64,000 nucleotides of DNA from Paulinella micropora (Eukaryota > Cercozoa > Imbricatea > Euglyphida): positions 828,781 to 892,780 of the forward strand of contig BJOX01000159.1 of assembly GCA_009731375.1 (NCBI GenBank). Direction: 5' to 3'. The position numbers and the translations under genes were made by a program. The notes under the pieces are model-generated. The model did no database searches and was not told where the DNA came from. It saw only the letters and a list, made by a program, of their open reading frames with translations. Each line of letters starts with the position of its first letter. Position 1 is the stretch's first letter. Shown one piece after another: positions 62,101 to 64,000 of this stretch.

Positions 62101-62166
62101 AGCACTAGCGGCCGCGCTCTTCGCATAAGAACCTGACATAAGTGGTATGGGACCCCGGTGCCGCAT
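59155..62166 (-). CDS. LINE ORF: RRM-like domain, APE endonuclease and partial RT
   Basis: 1,003 open codons from ATG 62,166. Residues 1-110 are Gly/Ser/Arg-rich. Residues 110-210 resemble the RNA-binding RRM-like part of LINE ORF1 proteins (CCIVWGLSHVSQTVVM, FFTGKVHVATGRTFRERE). Residues 285-560 are an apurinic-type endonuclease: VASHNWQGK, VGVQEHNL, VTVGDANAKLG, RRHLLDYICVS and DTDHKAVWAEL. RT follows up to FVDLRKAFPTVWRAGLFQR. There a one-base deletion (GAGGTAACC against GAGGCTAACC in copy 1) shifts the frame, and the remainder continues to EEMGVQ. Confidence 0.85.
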   Translation of the reverse strand: MRHRGPIPLMSGSYAKSAAASAGPMGQGGNPSGLDVPRGSAPAGGDGYSAGVGWSSARVPDGQPESRRASNPAASRSPSPTSEEKSRPERSGHGVWQAVPPPRRWRRKVRNELDKRCCIVWGLSHVSQTVVMARELRILGLGEVEVEFAGRGSGRHLRIKCASCEEAEKMVRLLRERKFFTGKVHVATGRTFREREKQRAARGGAQYVEMQRELRKQGFGYWVLDVEVDEPQGEASSGESPLAEWGGMRELEELGRRVQDGPWRVAEGSRRAQPKRRHRHQLRSSQFVKGFPLRVASHNWQGKVGADSPGFGEWPEHYKERGWVIVGVQEHNLSSQKVEKLQVDGFAVLGKAAATGAGSRLLGGVLTLVANYLAPCATIVQAPVPHPQQLWVRLSSGSATASDVFVGNGYFPQENQREESIAAYEAWQAAVSYFATKGHVVTVGDANAKLGPARIAREEGVVGLFGEIDGRGRGVRSENGELLAAMLVATGLRNLSGFSQPRGDKYWWSRQENVGGRRHLLDYICVSSELAEEASFGVDEVDLDTDHKAVWAELVWGGQPPPKKQVKRYKAFKAERLIGRVVEGKESELSKLRLKYDETFAAGISGLLPDGLPDLSAVEDPDELQQEVDRVASLVVRAFTGAAVKVLGVRVIRPGFTNAWFDESLREAIARRREAYGLWRRNEANREAWQRYKEARKAVRRLCKEKKEQAWKRVQNDTAANFRSATMATYWKLSKRLGGVRRSNASAPVRKPDGTLACTLREKLQEWEEYRRRMVVPKENQFLEDACVEEVGSDEEAARIEPERKARETFQYNDNLRDQFEAMAQAEEIRTETGPLDYDYTEKEVELCQENLQNHKACSPDKIKNEMLKYGGTRIVSFLVRFFNWLKSCEYTPSDWGKAIIVNIPKGGDPTDPENWRDIAILSCLGKMYLSLMAARLTAFIDQPGRLRPEQGGFRPKRSTGDQIFVLKERLRLRQQAGLRSFVLFVDLRKAFPTVWRAGLFQR

Positions 62167-62167
62167 T

Positions 62168-62186
62168 GATCGAGTTGTAAACTCGA
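62168..62186. other. Small hairpin upstream of the LINE start codon
   Basis: ATCGAGTT and AACTCGAT pair around a 3-base loop just upstream (minus strand) of ATG 62,166, inside the 5' leader. Its role is unknown. Confidence 0.5.
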
Positions 62187-62324
62187 TAAATGAGGACCCA
62201 GGTGGGGTTATTTAAAGCTCAACCCTTAAAAAGCATACGTGTACGTATGTATAGGAATACACACAAACACTCACCTGCATCCGTAATCAGGCACGAGGCA
62301 GGACCCGCTGTGCATAATCGAGGT

Positions 62325-62790
62325 AGGTGTCGTGGCAAACCACCCTGCGTCCGATAAACGCTGCAAGTGAGTCATCTACCGAGAGCACAGAGTGACAGGC
62401 CCGTGCACGTGTACCCACCACCCCATAACCCTCCGCCAGAGCAACCCCATGGCATCCGCAGGATGAGCACGAAGAGTGCTGAGAGAGAGGGTGAGCCAGG
62501 AGCCCCGCTCCGGTCCGTCGTTACTTTGGTCATTTAGTCGTTTCAAGGCTTGTGGTAAGGTGTAGGGCCTCTCGCCTTCGTACAAACTCCGACCGACAGT
62601 AGTTTGGTTGACCATCCTTCGCGGTGACCCTCTGAACACAACCCCCTCCCCCAGTGCCCACCCCTTGTGATTCCAGAGGCCACCCCGAGCCAAGAGCCAT
62701 GAGTATGATGAGCAACTCACATGAGTTACTCTCAGTAATTGGGACCCGTCTCATAAATCAATGGAACGCTTATCGTGCGCCCCTCATAGG
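62325..62790. repeat. Dispersed repeat S, copy 1
   Basis: About 470 bp similar in direct orientation to 63,340-63,813: both begin AGGTGTCGTGGCAA, share CATCTACCGAG, CAAGGCTTGTGG and AGAGGCCACCCCGAGCC, and end near CCCCTCATA. No open frame is conserved between them, so the unit is probably non-coding or satellite. Confidence 0.75.
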
Positions 62791-62839
62791 CTCAGCCCGC
62801 CCATGTGAAAGCTAGGCCTCGCCCAAAGCAAAGCAAAGC

Positions 62840-62844
62840 AAAGC

Positions 62845-62905
<61 letters not shown>

Positions 62906-62925
62906 AAGAGAGAGCGAGCGAGAGC
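62840..62925. repeat. (GA)n microsatellite
   Basis: AGAGAG with AAAG and GCGAGC interruptions, preceded by AAAGC repeats. Confidence 0.9.
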
Positions 62926-63101
62926 GAGGCCGCCGTGGCTCGCCCGCAATCCAGCTGGGTGCACCTCGTCACAACCACTCATCGGCGTGAGCTCATAGCT
63001 GTGTGCGACATAGGTACAAGAGCAAGAGGAGAAACAGTGTGCCAGCGTGGATGTGTGGGTGAGGCAGTGCGGTGAGGCAAAGCAGCGATGCCAGTCGAAT
63101 C

Positions 63102-63339
63102 NNNNNNNNNNNNNNNNNNNNNNNNNNNNNNNNNNNNNNNNNNNNNNNNNNNNNNNNNNNNNNNNNNNNNNNNNNNNNNNNNNNNNNNNNNNNNNNNNNN
63201 NNNNNNNNNNNNNNNNNNNNNNNNNNNNNNNNNNNNNNNNNNNNNNNNNNNNNNNNNNNNNNNNNNNNNNNNNNNNNNNNNNNNNNNNNNNNNNNNNNNN
63301 NNNNNNNNNNNNNNNNNNNNNNNNNNNNNNNNNNNNNNN
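63102..63339. other. Assembly gap (238 N)
   Basis: It lies directly before copy 2 of repeat S. Confidence 0.95.
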
Positions 63340-63813
63340 AGGTGTCGTGGCAAGCCACCCTGCGTCCGATAGAAGCTACAAATGAGTCATCTACCGAGAA
63401 CACTAAGTGACAAGCCCGGTCACATGCACCCAACACGTCCCGACCCTCCGCCAAAGCATCCCCATGGCATCCACAAAGTGAGCACGAGGGGTTCTGGGAG
63501 AGAGGGTGAGTCAGGAGCCCCGCGTCCAGGTAGTCGCTACTGTGGCAGTTGAGTGATTTCAAGGCTTGTGGAAATGTGTGGGGCCTCTCGCCTTCGTACC
63601 CACTCATACCGACAGTAGTTTAGTTAACCAACCTGTCCAGTGACCCACTGAGCCCAACCCCCTCCCTCAGATAACCCCCACCCCCCGCACTCACCCCGAG
63701 TGATACCAGAGGCCACCCCGAGCCAAGAGCCGTGAGCGTGGTGAGAGAGCTTCTCTCAGTAAAAGCTCCCGTCTCATGAATCAGTGAAGCACTGATTATG
63801 TACCCCTCATAAC
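63340..63813. repeat. Dispersed repeat S, copy 2
   Basis: Roughly 80-85% like copy 1 by eye. It starts at the gap edge and ends about 70 bp before the 3' tail of LINE copy 3. The two copies thus lie at the 5' side of one LINE and the 3' side of the next. Confidence 0.75.
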
Positions 63814-63879
63814 AAGCTGCCAACGGCCCCAACCCCGCCGTGTGGCGGAGGCACCCAACCATGTATTGGTGCTTCCCAA

Positions 63880-64000
63880 ATAATAATTATAATAATAATA
63901 ATAGACTTATCAGTCAATTGGCCTTTGATCCTGTCGGACATGTGCCTCCATTGGTAGCACGGGACCGTTCGGTGACGCGGCTCCGCTCCAAAGACTCGAC
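63880..64000 (-). mobile_element. LINE copy 3 (minus), 3' end only
   Basis: 63,904-64,000 is the reverse complement of the last 97 bp of LINE copy 1, including the end of the reading frame and GACTTATCAGTC. The complementary (TAA)n tail lies at 63,880-63,903. The element continues beyond the window. Confidence 0.85.

Larger units (their letters stand above)
59031..62200 (-). mobile_element. LINE copy 2 (minus), 3' truncated
   Basis: It holds the 5' part of the same LINE: start codon, N-terminal domain, endonuclease and the first half of RT. It stops at GTTCAGCA, where the 179-bp repeat begins, so its 3' half is missing. It lies in opposite orientation to copy 1, with 3.07 kb between the identical arms. 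Confidence 0.85.

Noticed and set aside
54983-62200. LINE pair explained by twin priming (5' inversion) of a single insertion
   Set aside because: Twin priming puts the inverted 5' part upstream of the sense 3' part and its tail. Here the 5' part lies beyond the tail, and both parts share 980 bp, so two copies or a later rearrangement are needed.
62325-63813. tRNA, 5S rRNA or small nuclear RNA gene within repeat S
   Set aside because: I looked for cloverleaf arms, A/B boxes and 5S-like blocks and found no convincing match by eye. A covariance-model search would be decisive.

Overview
This is eukaryotic draft sequence, and it looks like an intron-rich unicellular organism. Two host-like genes have many short GT-AG introns and use the standard genetic code. 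The rest is packed with LTR retrotransposons, LINEs, a candidate DNA transposon and kilobases of microsatellite. One host gene joins an F-BAR-like membrane module to a RhoGAP fold. That pairing is best known from opisthokonts and amoebozoans, but the sequence alone does not fix the lineage. Eleven runs of N break the window, and several joins look like scaffolding artefacts.

Layout. 1-9,660 (mostly minus): the C-terminal half of a copia-type gag with CCCH fingers (element X), a solo-like LTR (element Y), 1.5 kb of non-coding DNA, a decayed copia pol, and a 644-residue Gln/Ser/Thr-rich ORF. 9,600-16,500 (plus): a gypsy RT fragment joined to a long decayed copia pol, its polypurine tract and the start of an LTR. 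17,123-25,255 (minus): a 17-exon F-BAR/RhoGAP gene with microsatellites in its introns. 26,080-31,110: about 5 kb of nearly pure microsatellite between two divergent genes. 31,853-34,770 (plus): 14 exons of a coiled-coil, taxilin-like gene. 34,855-37,200: more microsatellite, including a 194-bp perfect palindrome and a 278-bp higher-order repeat. 37,200-39,770: a large gap and AT-rich DNA with no gene seen. 39,770-43,047: a copia RT fragment, the N-terminal half of the X gag, a Y LTR and the Y gag. 43,048-50,657: a candidate two-gene DNA transposon with long terminal inverted repeats. 50,658-54,247 (minus): gypsy-type gag and protease. 54,983-64,000: three copies of one LINE family, two of them inverted, with satellite repeats.

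How the parts relate. The two host genes probably act at the membrane/cytoskeleton (F-BAR/RhoGAP) and in vesicle traffic (taxilin-like). Everything else is mobile DNA or its remains. Element Y inserted into the gag of element X and made a 5-bp target duplication. The two junctions of that insertion now lie 39 kb apart in opposite orientation, so the window contains either an inversion or duplication, or a mis-join. The candidate DNA transposon is the most unusual object. It has 350-530 bp inverted termini with repeated subterminal motifs, a DDE-like transposase gene ending in a SAP motif, and a divergent second gene encoding repeated CxCxxC units.
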